Source: Alloacidobacterium dinghuense (GTDB lineage Bacteria > Acidobacteriota > Terriglobia > Terriglobales > Acidobacteriaceae). Taken from it: a stretch of 64,000 bases of DNA. Positions within the stretch are counted from its first letter, which is position 1. Each line of letters starts with the position of its first letter. The DNA lies in contig NZ_CP060394.1 of the NCBI RefSeq assembly GCF_014274465.1, positions 5,518,001 to 5,582,000 on the forward strand, read 5' to 3'. A program made the position numbers and the translations under genes. Below are positions 17,028-25,299 of this stretch, in pieces. The notes beneath the pieces were generated by a model. That model made no database searches and had not been told where the DNA came from. It was given only the letters and a program-made list of their open reading frames with translations.

Positions 17028-18806
17028 ATGTCAGCCGGTAGAAATCTCCTCGCAGTGCTTGCCTGTGCGGTCTCGCTTGCCTGCAGCGCATCACCACTTC
17101 ATGCGGATGCGGATGATCCGCCTGCAGTCGTTGGGCGGCTGCATGCCATGCAGGGAAGCGTTTCCGTTCAGCCTGCCGACGTGGACCAATGGAGCCAGGT
17201 AGCAGAAAACTATCCCGTCGCGACAGGCGATCGCATTTACAGTGATCAGAATTCTCGCGCCGAAATACAGCTGGGCTCAATGGCAGTACGCATGTGGCAG
17301 ACGACCGACCTCACCTTCACGAATCTCGCCGATCAATTGACACAACTGGGCTTGGCACAAGGCAGCATACGGGTGCGCACGTTTTCCCTGAATCCCGGTG
17401 CGCAGGTTGAGGTCGACACACCGAACGGTTCGCTGACAGTTGTTCAGCCAGGCGATTTTCGCGTCGACTCCTACACCAGCGACGGCGGTACCGTGGTTAC
17501 TGTCAACAGTGGGCAGGTGCAGGTGACAGGTCCGGGCCTCTCGGAATACGTCAACGCCGGACAATCGATCCAGCTTCAAGGAACCAATCCAATTCAGATT
17601 GCCTCCATCCAGGTTCCTAATCCGGATGCGTTCGATAGCTGGTGCGTCGATCGAGACCGGCACATCCTGAATGCGCAGGCAGGACAATATGTGGGCCGCA
17701 ACGTAGTGGGTTACGACGATCTGGACGGATACGGCGCATGGTCAAACGATGCCGACTATGGTCCCGTATGGTACCCCGGTGGAGTCGCTGTTGACTGGGT
17801 TCCATACCGTTTCGGCCACTGGGTCTGGGTTGGGCCGTGGGGATGGACATGGGTAGAAGATGAGCCGTGGGGATATGCGCCGTTCCACTATGGCCGCTGG
17901 GCCTTCATTGGTTCGCGCTGGGGCTGGATACCCGGGCCGATCGTAGCTTATCCGGTGTGGTCACCTGCTTTTGTCGCCTTCGCAGGCGGTGGAGGATTTG
18001 CCGTAGGCGTGGGCGGCGTCGCAGCATGGTTTCCGTTGGGACCAGGCGAGCCGTTTTATCCCTGGTACCACTGCAGCACTACTTATATTCGCAATATCAA
18101 CGTGACGAATATCAACATCACGCGCATCCGCAATGTGACTGTAGTCAACAACTACAACACCTTTATCAATCATGTGAACAACCTGAACGATGTTCACATC
18201 AACTACGCCAACCGCACACGCGCATTCACAGCAGTAAACGGGAACGCATTTGCTTCCGCGCATCCGGTGCGCGAAAACATGGTGCGCGTCGACCCGTCGC
18301 AGATTGAGCACGCCCAGGTCATCCCGCATCCATCCATTTCGCCCACCATGGAAGCCAAGGTTCCGCATCCGGTAAATACTGTTCGAGTAGCAACAACGCG
18401 GCCAACGTTGCTGGTTCATGGCGGCCAGGAAGAGCAGGCAAGGCCTGGTGCTCCTTTACAGAATGTGCCACGAACCCCAACGCATCAGGAGGCAGGAAAT
18501 CTACAGCAACCGCGTCCCACGACTGGGAACCAGCCATCGAGGCCCGTTGTGCCTGAAGAAAACCTGAACCGTCAACAAACCGAGCCACGCCCGTTAGTCA
18601 CGCGCACTCAGCCACCGCCTCAGCAGCCGAAGTTCGAAGAAAAGCAGAAGGCGATGGATTCGCATCCCGGACGCCCACTCGAACCGCAGCAAATCGACAA
18701 TCTGCGCCAAGGCAAGCCTGCGGGTGTGCCGCAGGATCGGGAGTGGCCATCGCATACGGAGTCCGTACCTCATCAGGAGTCACCGCGTCCGTCACCGCAC
18801 CGCTAA
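17028..18806 (+). CDS. FecR-domain secreted protein with DUF6600-type Trp/Tyr-rich region
   Basis: A 592-residue exported protein. The ATG at 17028 follows CGGAGGAAAG. Domains in order: signal peptide to about residue 27; a FecR-like beta domain (VGRLHAMQGSVSVQP to about 190) with a DRIYSDQNSRAEIQLG repeat; a Trp/Gly/Pro-rich block (YGPVWYPGGVAVDWVPYRFG, about 245-330) typical of DUF6600; an Asn/Ile-rich stretch (INVTNINITRIRN); and a disordered Pro/Gln/Arg-rich C-terminal third. FecR domains elsewhere sense or bind at the envelope; here no partner sigma factor lies nearby. It is probably a surface or periplasmic structural protein, role unknown. Confidence 0.85.
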   Translation: MSAGRNLLAVLACAVSLACSASPLHADADDPPAVVGRLHAMQGSVSVQPADVDQWSQVAENYPVATGDRIYSDQNSRAEIQLGSMAVRMWQTTDLTFTNLADQLTQLGLAQGSIRVRTFSLNPGAQVEVDTPNGSLTVVQPGDFRVDSYTSDGGTVVTVNSGQVQVTGPGLSEYVNAGQSIQLQGTNPIQIASIQVPNPDAFDSWCVDRDRHILNAQAGQYVGRNVVGYDDLDGYGAWSNDADYGPVWYPGGVAVDWVPYRFGHWVWVGPWGWTWVEDEPWGYAPFHYGRWAFIGSRWGWIPGPIVAYPVWSPAFVAFAGGGGFAVGVGGVAAWFPLGPGEPFYPWYHCSTTYIRNINVTNINITRIRNVTVVNNYNTFINHVNNLNDVHINYANRTRAFTAVNGNAFASAHPVRENMVRVDPSQIEHAQVIPHPSISPTMEAKVPHPVNTVRVATTRPTLLVHGGQEEQARPGAPLQNVPRTPTHQEAGNLQQPRPTTGNQPSRPVVPEENLNRQQTEPRPLVTRTQPPPQQPKFEEKQKAMDSHPGRPLEPQQIDNLRQGKPAGVPQDREWPSHTESVPHQESPRPSPHR

Positions 18807-18817
18807 TACGTATTCGA

Positions 18818-18853
18818 GAGACAAGGCTGCGGTCGACACTGCGGCCTTGTCTC
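18818..18853. terminator. Terminator-like hairpin after the FecR-domain gene
   Basis: GAGACAAGGC at 18818-18827 pairs perfectly with GCCTTGTCTC at 18844-18853, with three further inner pairs. It lies 11 bp after the stop codon. It lacks a T-run, so efficiency on its own is uncertain. Confidence 0.5.
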
Positions 18854-18939
18854 TATCCTGCGACCAACTCCTCTTCGCTGCATCTTAACGGGATAACGTT
18901 CGGAAGATGAGATGCTTCCGCTTTGAGGAGATCATTGCC

Positions 18940-20082
18940 ATGGCCGCCGACAATGTAGCTAGTCTTTTTGCTCCGCTTGAAATTGGAAACATTACGCTGC
19001 CGAACCGGATCGTGGTATCTCCCATGTGTCAGTACTCGTCTGAAGATGGTTTCGCAAACGATTGGCATTTGGTACATCTCGGCAGCCGAGCGGCCGGCGG
19101 CGCCAGCCTGGTCATAACGGAGGCAACAGCCGTCACGGCAGAAGGCCGCATCAGCCCCCGTGATCTTGGCCTGTGGAAGGACGAGCATATCATTCCACTC
19201 AAGCGGATCGTTGATTTCCTGCATGGTCTTGGAGCCTTCGCCGGTGTCCAGCTTGCGCATGCGGGGCGCAAGGCAAGCATGAGCCCGCCATGGATGGGCG
19301 AGCGCATCATGGCCGTCGAAGAAGGTGGATGGGATGAAGTGGTAGCGCCCAGTCCGATTCCATTCGCACCACATTACAAGCAGCCGACACAGTTGGATGA
19401 AGCGGGAATCAAGCGCATCGTCGAAGCCTTTGCGCAGGCGGCTCGTCGTGCCGTGCTCGCCGGATTCGACGTCATCGAGATTCACGCAGCACACGGCTAT
19501 TTATTGCATGAGTTCCTCAGCCCATTAAGTAATCATCGCAGTGACACATACGGTAGCTCGCTGGAGAACCGCTTGCGCTTTCTCATGCAGGTAGTGGATG
19601 CCGTGCGCGATTGGTGGCCCGAAGAAAAGCCTCTTTTCGTCCGCATTTCGGCAACTGATTGGGCCGACGCAGGATGGAACGTGCAAAGCTCAATCGCACT
19701 CGCCGCGCAATTGCGGCTGCGCAAAGTGGATCTGATCGATGTTTCATCGGGGGGGCTGGTTCCGGGAGTGAAGATTCCCGTTGGCCCCGGATACCAGACT
19801 CATTTTTCCGAGCAGATTCGCAGGCATACCGGAGTTCTGACCGGCACCGTAGGTATGATTACCGAACCAGCGCAGGCCGATCACATTCTGCGCACCGGTC
19901 AGGCAGACCTGGTGCTGATGGCACGCGAATTCCTGCGCGATCCCTACTGGGCGTTGCACGCAGCCGATGATCTCGGACAGAGAATCGCCTGGCCTGTGCA
20001 GTACCTGCGTGCCGCCGGCGGCGCTGTTCCGTCACGCGAACCGATCACGGCTGACGAAGCTGAGTCATTGCGTCTCGCATAG
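18940..20082 (+). CDS. NADH:flavin oxidoreductase, YqjM-like Old Yellow Enzyme
   Basis: A 380-residue FMN-dependent ene-reductase. The ATG at 18940 follows GAGGAG at good distance; the frame extends 11 codons upstream without support. The FMN-sensing Cys is in SPMCQYSS near residue 26, as in YqjM-type (thermophilic-like) enzymes. The substrate-binding His pair is in IHAAHGYLLHEFLSPLSN near residues 168-185. HAGRKAS and the C-terminal LVLMAREFLRDP phosphate loop are also present. It reduces activated C=C bonds with NAD(P)H; the physiological substrate is unknown. The neighbours do not point to a pathway. Confidence 0.94.
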   Translation: MAADNVASLFAPLEIGNITLPNRIVVSPMCQYSSEDGFANDWHLVHLGSRAAGGASLVITEATAVTAEGRISPRDLGLWKDEHIIPLKRIVDFLHGLGAFAGVQLAHAGRKASMSPPWMGERIMAVEEGGWDEVVAPSPIPFAPHYKQPTQLDEAGIKRIVEAFAQAARRAVLAGFDVIEIHAAHGYLLHEFLSPLSNHRSDTYGSSLENRLRFLMQVVDAVRDWWPEEKPLFVRISATDWADAGWNVQSSIALAAQLRLRKVDLIDVSSGGLVPGVKIPVGPGYQTHFSEQIRRHTGVLTGTVGMITEPAQADHILRTGQADLVLMAREFLRDPYWALHAADDLGQRIAWPVQYLRAAGGAVPSREPITADEAESLRLA

Positions 20083-20163
20083 GCGATGGTTTCTATTGCA
20101 TAAGCATCGGTCGGGTGGCCTATACTTCTGGGAGCGGCAGCACTTGGGCCATCCGGGCTTTCC

Positions 20164-20664
20164 ATGCAGAAGCAAAAACACGCCACACAACGAGGAGCGG
20201 CATCCACCGCCATTCCAGACAAGCTGTACTTTCGCATCGGCGAAGTCGCCCGGCTTTGCAAAGTGCAGTCCTATGTTCTCCGCTTCTGGGAGTCGGAATT
20301 TCCTCAACTCAAGCCGAATAAGAGCGGAACTGGGCAGCGTCTCTATCGCAAGCGTGACGTGGAAATGGCGCTACAGATCAAGCATCTGCTGCACGAAGAA
20401 GGCTACACAATTGCGGGCGCACGCCAGTTGCTGCAATCCGAAGGGCGCGAAGCGCGCAAGGCACACAACTCGCAGTCAGAGCTTCCTTTGCGAGCAGAGT
20501 TGGCCGGGCTCAAGAAGGACAAGAGTGAAGTGCGGTTGCAACGTCTCCGGAAAGAATTAAAAGAGCTGCTGGGGATGCTTTCCGTTTCGCCGGCTCCGAT
20601 TCCGCACGACCGCAAATCGAGAAAAACAACACCCATCGAGCGCCCCAATCTCTTCGGAGAATAA
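20164..20664 (+). CDS. MerR family transcriptional regulator
   Basis: A 166-residue DNA-binding protein. The MerR winged helix spans about residues 20-90: [29 protein letters not shown], then [20 protein letters not shown] helix for dimerisation follows ([21 protein letters not shown]). There are no ligand Cys residues in the C-terminal part, so a metal-sensing role is unlikely. This short form with a Trp-Glu-Ser-Glu-Phe turn is common in Acidobacteriota and Deltaproteobacteria. Upstream, TTGCAT (20096) and TATACT (20121) are spaced by 19 bp, the stretched spacing typical of MerR-controlled promoters, so autoregulation is possible. Confidence 0.9.
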   Translation: MQKQKHATQRGAASTAIPDKLYFRIGEVARLCKVQSYVLRFWESEFPQLKPNKSGTGQRLYRKRDVEMALQIKHLLHEEGYTIAGARQLLQSEGREARKAHNSQSELPLRAELAGLKKDKSEVRLQRLRKELKELLGMLSVSPAPIPHDRKSRKTTPIERPNLFGE

Positions 20665-20667
20665 CCG

Positions 20668-20937
20668 TCAGCGGCGCGAGTGGGCTGCAAGCTCGGACTC
20701 AATCGAGCCATGCGTCATGAAGCGCTCCATGGCCGTCATGGCGCAACTCTGCCCGCACAGGTGATATATGTCAGGGTTACGACTCTCAGCCATGTTCCAC
20801 GGCAGCAACGTGAACCGATGAGAAGGCTGGCCTTGGTCGAAACAAGGCACATCACCCAGCATCACCATCCACCAATGATTGGCTTCACCCTTCTTCTTCC
20901 CACAGATATCGCACGTGAACGAGACGTCCCAGACCAT
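20668..20937 (-). CDS. Small Cys-rich protein of unknown function
   Basis: An 89-residue protein. The ATG at 20937 is preceded by GGAGTG; a longer upstream frame has no support. It starts MVWDVSFTCDICGKKKGE, giving a CxxC pair, and a second Cys pair lies in YHLCGQSCAMTAMERF, so one zinc ion could be bound. The segment between (NHWWMVMLGDVPCFDQ) is aromatic-rich. It has no signal peptide. No named family was recognised. It converges on the MerR gene with only 3 bp between the two stops. Confidence 0.7.
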   Translation of the reverse strand: MVWDVSFTCDICGKKKGEANHWWMVMLGDVPCFDQGQPSHRFTLLPWNMAESRNPDIYHLCGQSCAMTAMERFMTHGSIESELAAHSRR

Positions 20938-21069
20938 GGCAGCACTCCGGCGAAGCGATTGTAGAGATACAGTACCCCAGTTTCGGCGGGAACTCGTGTG
21001 AAAAGTTGCGCTGGGAATTTGTCCTATTACTGGGCAATAATAGACGCGAAGGCGGCATCTAAGGGTCTT

Positions 21070-21291
21070 ATGTCCTTTAGTAATCCTGTTATGCTTTGCC
21101 CTGATTGCTATTCCGATCGCTTTCGCCTCTCCAGGCTTCGTCTGCGGGATGTTCCTCTTCTCATGGCACTTAAATATCCCGTTCGCTGCAAGAATTGCCA
21201 GATGCGGATTCATACCACGCTGCCACAGGCGCTGGTTGCTGCGCGCAAGCGTGGGACATCTTCTCCGGAACCGACGTCACTTCAAAAGTAA
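21070..21291 (+). CDS. Small zinc-ribbon protein
   Basis: A 73-residue protein with two CxxC pairs, CPDC and CKNC, about 27 residues apart, and basic segments between (DRFRLSRLRLRDVPLL). This is a minimal zinc ribbon. The ATG at 21070 has AAGGG upstream; another ATG at 21091 is possible. It is divergent from the Cys-rich gene at 20668-20937, and both may share one regulatory interval. It ends in front of a bidirectional hairpin. Function unknown; it could be a nucleic-acid or protein adaptor. Confidence 0.65.
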   Translation: MSFSNPVMLCPDCYSDRFRLSRLRLRDVPLLMALKYPVRCKNCQMRIHTTLPQALVAARKRGTSSPEPTSLQK

Positions 21292-21293
21292 AA

Positions 21294-21314
21294 GGGTGCG
21301 ATGCGATCGCACCC
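21294..21314. terminator. Bidirectional hairpin between convergent genes
   Basis: GGGTGCGAT and ATCGCACCC form a perfect 9-bp stem with a 3-base loop, directly after the zinc-ribbon stop. On the minus strand it is followed by a T-rich run (CTTTTACTTTT), so it best serves as terminator for the CADD-like gene. Confidence 0.7.
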
Positions 21315-21339
21315 TCTAAGTTCAGTTTTGGAAGTCGCG

Positions 21340-22059
21340 TCAGGCGTTTGCCGTTGTGAGAGACCTGCGCGCCTGTCGATTCCGCTCCACGCCATCAAGG
21401 GCAAACCATAACGCAGCCGCAGTCTGCTCTGCCGCCGTGAGCGCCTCCGGAGCCGATTCCGGACTCTTGGCCAGTTCGCCGGCAATCAACGTGCGCCAGA
21501 CATCGGCATGCAATACATCCGCTGTCTGATGCAATGTGAAATAGCGCATCGTAGCCGCGTCTGCGCCATAGTGGTCCTTTAGCCCAGCGGCCTTCTCATG
21601 CGCAATCGCCGGAACACGCGATTCATACGCATAGAATGCGGCCAGAGCGGCTGCGGTACTCCCTTCGCTAGCAATGCTCCTGAATGAAGAGATCAACCGC
21701 TGAGTTTCCGGTCGTGGCGCACGTGTCTTCACCTCGACTTCGTTAGCCCCCATGCCTCTAGCGAAATCCATCCACAGATCGCTATGTGCCCGACCATCCG
21801 GCGCGCCGACGCCTTCTTCATCGGCAAGATTGGTGGCCACCATCCGCCGCGTCACACAGTCATCGAGCCGAGAATGCAGCGCGCTCAGATATGAGGGGAA
21901 AGCAGACACATGATGCCAGTATTCCGCGGCGTATTCCCTCAGATCTTCACGAGTTAACTCCCCTGCCGTCCAAGCCGTGTAAAAGGGATGCTTCAAAAGG
22001 TTATAGCGCTCGATGCGCTCTTCCGCCTGAACAAAAAACTCATTTCTGATGGCTTCCAC
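21340..22059 (-). CDS. CADD-like iron-dependent enzyme (self-sacrificing pABA synthase family)
   Basis: A 239-residue all-helical, heme-oxygenase-fold protein related to PqqC and to Chlamydia CADD. CADD makes para-aminobenzoate for folate from one of its own Tyr side chains using a metal pair and oxygen. The C-terminal metal motif reads HQTADVLH, matching the H-x3-D-x2-H pattern of CADD. Further candidate ligands are in EYWHHVSAF, LADEEG and YAYESR. The N-terminal Tyr in ERYNLLKHPFYTAW lies where CADD has its sacrificial Tyr. No pabA/B/C genes are present here. Assignment is to the family; the actual reaction is inferred. Confidence 0.8.
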   Translation of the reverse strand: MEAIRNEFFVQAEERIERYNLLKHPFYTAWTAGELTREDLREYAAEYWHHVSAFPSYLSALHSRLDDCVTRRMVATNLADEEGVGAPDGRAHSDLWMDFARGMGANEVEVKTRAPRPETQRLISSFRSIASEGSTAAALAAFYAYESRVPAIAHEKAAGLKDHYGADAATMRYFTLHQTADVLHADVWRTLIAGELAKSPESAPEALTAAEQTAAALWFALDGVERNRQARRSLTTANA

Positions 22060-22204
22060 TACTCGATCTCCTTAAAGCACCAGTCTAAGCCAGAATCGCT
22101 TGAAGAAAGTAACGAAAGCTGCGATAGGTGAAAGAAGGAGGAATGCTCACACGCGGATCGGATCTCATACAGTTACGCGAAGCCGCAGTACAAAGTACAA
22201 GCTG

Positions 22205-22663
22205 TCAGTCCTTGCGTTTCCAAAAATGACTGAACTGCGCCTTCGTGTGGCTCGTTCCCATCACGTTGAAGGAATGGTTTTGCTTCGAATATATGACCTG
22301 CTGAATGCCGCCATGGATCGAATTTGAATTGTTGTAATGGCCGGTGCCCGCTCCGGCGTATTCCCGGCTCATTTTGATGTAGCTATGCCATTCCGGGTGG
22401 CCGTTTGACTGGAACCCAGCCGCTTCGAGCAAGCCATCCTTGGCTTGCCATGTGATTTCAATGGTTCCACCAGTGGACTCGTGTGTCCCATCATCCTTCA
22501 CACGATAGGTCGCGTAGAGACCGGCCAGAGAAGCAAATTCTTTCGTCAGCGCCTGACGCTCTGACCATTTCCGCCATCTCGTGCCAATCTGCCAAAAACC
22601 AACAACCCCCAGTATCGCGCCCGATACCGATCCGATTGCCAGGCTAAGCCATTGGACTGTCAT
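22205..22663 (-). CDS. Single-TM protein of unknown function
   Basis: A 152-residue protein with one N-terminal membrane helix (LSLAIGSVSGAILGVVGFWQIG, about residues 6-27) followed by a basic stop-transfer (RWRKWSERQ). A soluble beta-rich domain contains GLYATYRV, GGTIEITWQAKDGLLEAAGF and a His/Asn-rich segment (GTGHYNNSNSIHGG). No family was recognised. Its ribosome-binding site is locked in a hairpin (see 22661-22706), suggesting control of translation. The last gene before tRNA-Pro; no operon partner. Confidence 0.7.
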   Translation of the reverse strand: MTVQWLSLAIGSVSGAILGVVGFWQIGTRWRKWSERQALTKEFASLAGLYATYRVKDDGTHESTGGTIEITWQAKDGLLEAAGFQSNGHPEWHSYIKMSREYAGAGTGHYNNSNSIHGGIQQVIYSKQNHSFNVMGTSHTKAQFSHFWKRKD

Positions 22664-22706
22664 GTGTCACACTCCTACGCAATAAAGACGAAAGTCTTCG
22701 TAGGAG
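22661..22706 (-). promoter_or_regulatory. Hairpin sequestering the ribosome-binding site of the 22205-22663 gene
   Basis: Read on the minus strand, CTCCTACG (22706-22699) pairs perfectly with CGTAGGAG (22679-22672), and inside it AAGAC pairs with GTCTT around a TTTC loop, leaving a 5-nt bulge. The right arm contains the Shine-Dalgarno AGGAG eight bases before the ATG at 22663. The ribosome would have to melt this 13-bp structure, as in RNA thermometers or ligand-gated leaders. A role is inferred only from the pairing. Confidence 0.6.
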
Positions 22707-22799
22707 GGTACGCTCAGTTAACGCGCTTAGTTCCCAAAATTCTTTCTGAAGAAAAACGAAAGGAAAACAACAGATGTTAAGGGGGATATAAGTGTGAAA

Positions 22800-22876
22800 T
22801 GGTCGGGACGGGCAGATTTGAACTGCCGACCCCTCGCACCCCAAGCGAGTGCTCTACCAGGCTGAGCCACGTCCCG
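22800..22876 (-). tRNA. tRNA-Pro (anticodon GGG)
   Basis: A complete 77-nt cloverleaf on the minus strand: acceptor CGGGACG/CGTCCCG, D arm GCTC/GAGC, anticodon stem CTCGC/GCGAG with loop TTGGGGT (anticodon GGG, reads CCC and CCT), T arm GGCAG/CTGCC with TTCAAAT, discriminator A, and an encoded CCA. All stems are intact. It lies 51 bp downstream of the Rsh gene. Confidence 0.95.
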
Positions 22877-22927
22877 ACACGGGGGTCTTCCTCAGTGTAC
22901 ACGAGCGGAGCGGCCTTTGGCGCGACC

Positions 22928-25177
22928 CTAAAGCTTTTGCGAACGTTGCACATCGCGCACACCGGGCACGCGGCGGAGCCCTTGAACCAGCCGATTCAGG
23001 TGCCGCACATCTTCGGCGTCAACGATAAATTCGACGGTGGCGTCATTATTTGTGCCGGGCTTTGAGTCAACCGAACGGATATTTGTATTGTCGTCGCTGA
23101 TCACAGCGGTCATTTCCTTCAGCATGCCGGCCCGGTCGTCGCAGTAGACAGTCAGCTTTACTGGGTAAGTCTGTGTGCGTCCGGGTGTGTCCTCGGTTGG
23201 GCGTGCCCACTCCACCGAGATGCGCCGGTCGGACTCATACAACAGGTTCTGAACATTCGGGCAACTGCGCGCATGCACGGCAACTCCCTTACCGCGCGTA
23301 ACGTAGCCGATGATCTCTTCGCCGCGTATGGGATTGCAACATCGCGCGCGATAGACCAGCAATTCATTCTGCCCTTCTACCTGCAGTGAATCGGCGCCGC
23401 TCGCCATTGAGACGCGCTTGACCGCATCGGCAACCCCTGAGACGGCGGCATCGGTCTCAGCCGTTTGCTGGCTGGTGACGCCGGGTGCAAGGCGGTTGAG
23501 CACCTGCCGCGCCGAATATTTGCCGAAGCCAACCGCAGCCAGAAGGTCATTCGGCGTCGCTACGCTGTATTCAGCGGCAATGCGCTCGTAATCCGAATCC
23601 TCGAATTTCGAAAGCGATATCTTGTACTTCCTCGCCTCGCGTTCCAGCAGCTTGCGGCCAATTTCAATAGCGCGCTCACGCTGGTGCTCATTGAGCCAGT
23701 GCTTGATTTTGTTACGCGCGCGCGAGCTCTTAACGAAGGTCAGCCAGTCACGGCTCGGCGTGTGGCCGTTCTGCGTGACGACTTCAACAATATCGCCATT
23801 GCGCAGCTTGGATCGCAGTGGAGCCATCCGCCCATTGACCTTCGCTCCGATGCACGAGTGCCCGACTTCGGTGTGAATGGCGTAGGCGAAATCAAGCGGG
23901 CTGGCATCTTTGGGAAGAACGACGACTTTGCCCTTCGGCGTGAAGGTGTAAACCTCTTCCGGATACAGATCGATCTTGAGCGTCGAAAGAAATTCATTCG
24001 GATCGCTCATCTCGCGCTGCCATTCGACCAGCTGACGAACCCACGCCAGCCGTTGCTCATCACGTGCGCTGATGGGCGAGCCGCTGGCCTTATACTTCCA
24101 ATGCGCTGCGATGCCTTCCTCGGCGATACGGTGCATCTCTTCGGTGCGAATCTGCACTTCGAATTGATGTCCGCCCTCGCCCATCACCGTTGTGTGCAGT
24201 GATTGATACAAATTAGGCCGCGGCATGGCGATGAAGTCTTTAATTCGTCCCGGTACAGGACGCCATATGCTGTGGATCAGCCCGAAGACGGCGTAACAGT
24301 CCTGCACGCTCGTCGTGATGACGCGCAGGGCAAGCAGATCGTAAACCTGATCGACCGTCGTGCGCGCCTTGATCAGCTTCTGGTTCACGCTGTAGAGACG
24401 CTTGATACGCCACTCGACGCGCGCCTTGATGTTGTGCTCGCGCAACTTCTCCTGCAGCAGCGCGTCTACTCCCGCAAGAAACTGCTCGCCTTCGCTGCGC
24501 CGTTCTTCGACGGCATCGTGCACCTGCTGGTAGGCATAGGGATCGACGAATCGGAAGGCAAGATCTTCCAACTCGCCGCGCACCTTGCCCATTCCCAGGC
24601 GATGCGCGAGCGGTGCGTAAATATCCAGCGTTTCGCGGGCAATACCCTGTTGCTTATCCGGAGGCAAATGCTCGAGCGTGCGCATGTTGTGCAGCCGGTC
24701 AGCAAGCTTGATCAGGACAACGCGCACATCGCTGACCATGGCCAGCAGCATTTTGCGGACGTTCTCCGCCTGGCGATCTTCTTTGTTCGCGAACTGGATT
24801 TTGTCGATCTTGGTGACGCCCTCCACAATGTGCGCCACCTGCTCGCCGAATTTAGCTGTGATGTCCGCAGTGGTAACCGGGGTGTCTTCGACGGCATCGT
24901 GCAATAGACCGGCGGCGATGGCCGTCGAATCCAGTTTCATCTCTGCGAGTACAAGAGCAACCTCAAGCGGATGAAGGACATACGGCTCACCGGAGGCCCG
25001 TAGTTGGCCCTTATGATGCTCCAGGCAAAATTCCCAGGCTTTGCGGATAATTTCTGTATCGTCGCTGGGGCGATTGGCGCGGACAGTCGCTATCAACTTC
25101 TCCACGCGGGGCGCAAAAGGATCGACTACCGGAACGGGCTTTGCGGGTTGCACTGACGCGCTTTGCGCAGTTGCCAT
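22928..25177 (-). CDS. rsh: Bifunctional (p)ppGpp synthetase/hydrolase Rsh (RelA/SpoT family)
   Basis: A 749-residue stringent-response enzyme. Domains in order: HD hydrolase (HPLEVALVLAEM, LLHDAVEDT with His-Asp at 93-94, intact); synthetase domain (ARVEWRIKRLYS, then RIKDFIAMPRPNLYQSLHTTV and EVQIRTEEMHRIAEEGIAAHWKYK); TGS domain (VYTFTPKGKVVVLPKDASPLDFAYAIH); helical and conserved-Cys regions with YRARCCNPIRGEEIIGYVTRG; and a C-terminal ACT domain (KLTVYCDDRAGMLKEMTAVIS). Both active sites appear complete, so it should make and degrade (p)ppGpp in response to uncharged tRNA and stress. The first 20 residues are low complexity. Confidence 0.96.
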   Translation of the reverse strand: MATAQSASVQPAKPVPVVDPFAPRVEKLIATVRANRPSDDTEIIRKAWEFCLEHHKGQLRASGEPYVLHPLEVALVLAEMKLDSTAIAAGLLHDAVEDTPVTTADITAKFGEQVAHIVEGVTKIDKIQFANKEDRQAENVRKMLLAMVSDVRVVLIKLADRLHNMRTLEHLPPDKQQGIARETLDIYAPLAHRLGMGKVRGELEDLAFRFVDPYAYQQVHDAVEERRSEGEQFLAGVDALLQEKLREHNIKARVEWRIKRLYSVNQKLIKARTTVDQVYDLLALRVITTSVQDCYAVFGLIHSIWRPVPGRIKDFIAMPRPNLYQSLHTTVMGEGGHQFEVQIRTEEMHRIAEEGIAAHWKYKASGSPISARDEQRLAWVRQLVEWQREMSDPNEFLSTLKIDLYPEEVYTFTPKGKVVVLPKDASPLDFAYAIHTEVGHSCIGAKVNGRMAPLRSKLRNGDIVEVVTQNGHTPSRDWLTFVKSSRARNKIKHWLNEHQRERAIEIGRKLLEREARKYKISLSKFEDSDYERIAAEYSVATPNDLLAAVGFGKYSARQVLNRLAPGVTSQQTAETDAAVSGVADAVKRVSMASGADSLQVEGQNELLVYRARCCNPIRGEEIIGYVTRGKGVAVHARSCPNVQNLLYESDRRISVEWARPTEDTPGRTQTYPVKLTVYCDDRAGMLKEMTAVISDDNTNIRSVDSKPGTNNDATVEFIVDAEDVRHLNRLVQGLRRVPGVRDVQRSQKL

Positions 25178-25299
25178 ACTTGATTATAGGCTTGGACTGC
25201 AATTACGGCATTACGGGAATCCGTTCCTGCCGCTGACTGTGCCAATTTAGGCAGCTTTCATTGGAGATCGTGCCATTTGCGCCGTGCGAAGATGAAACG

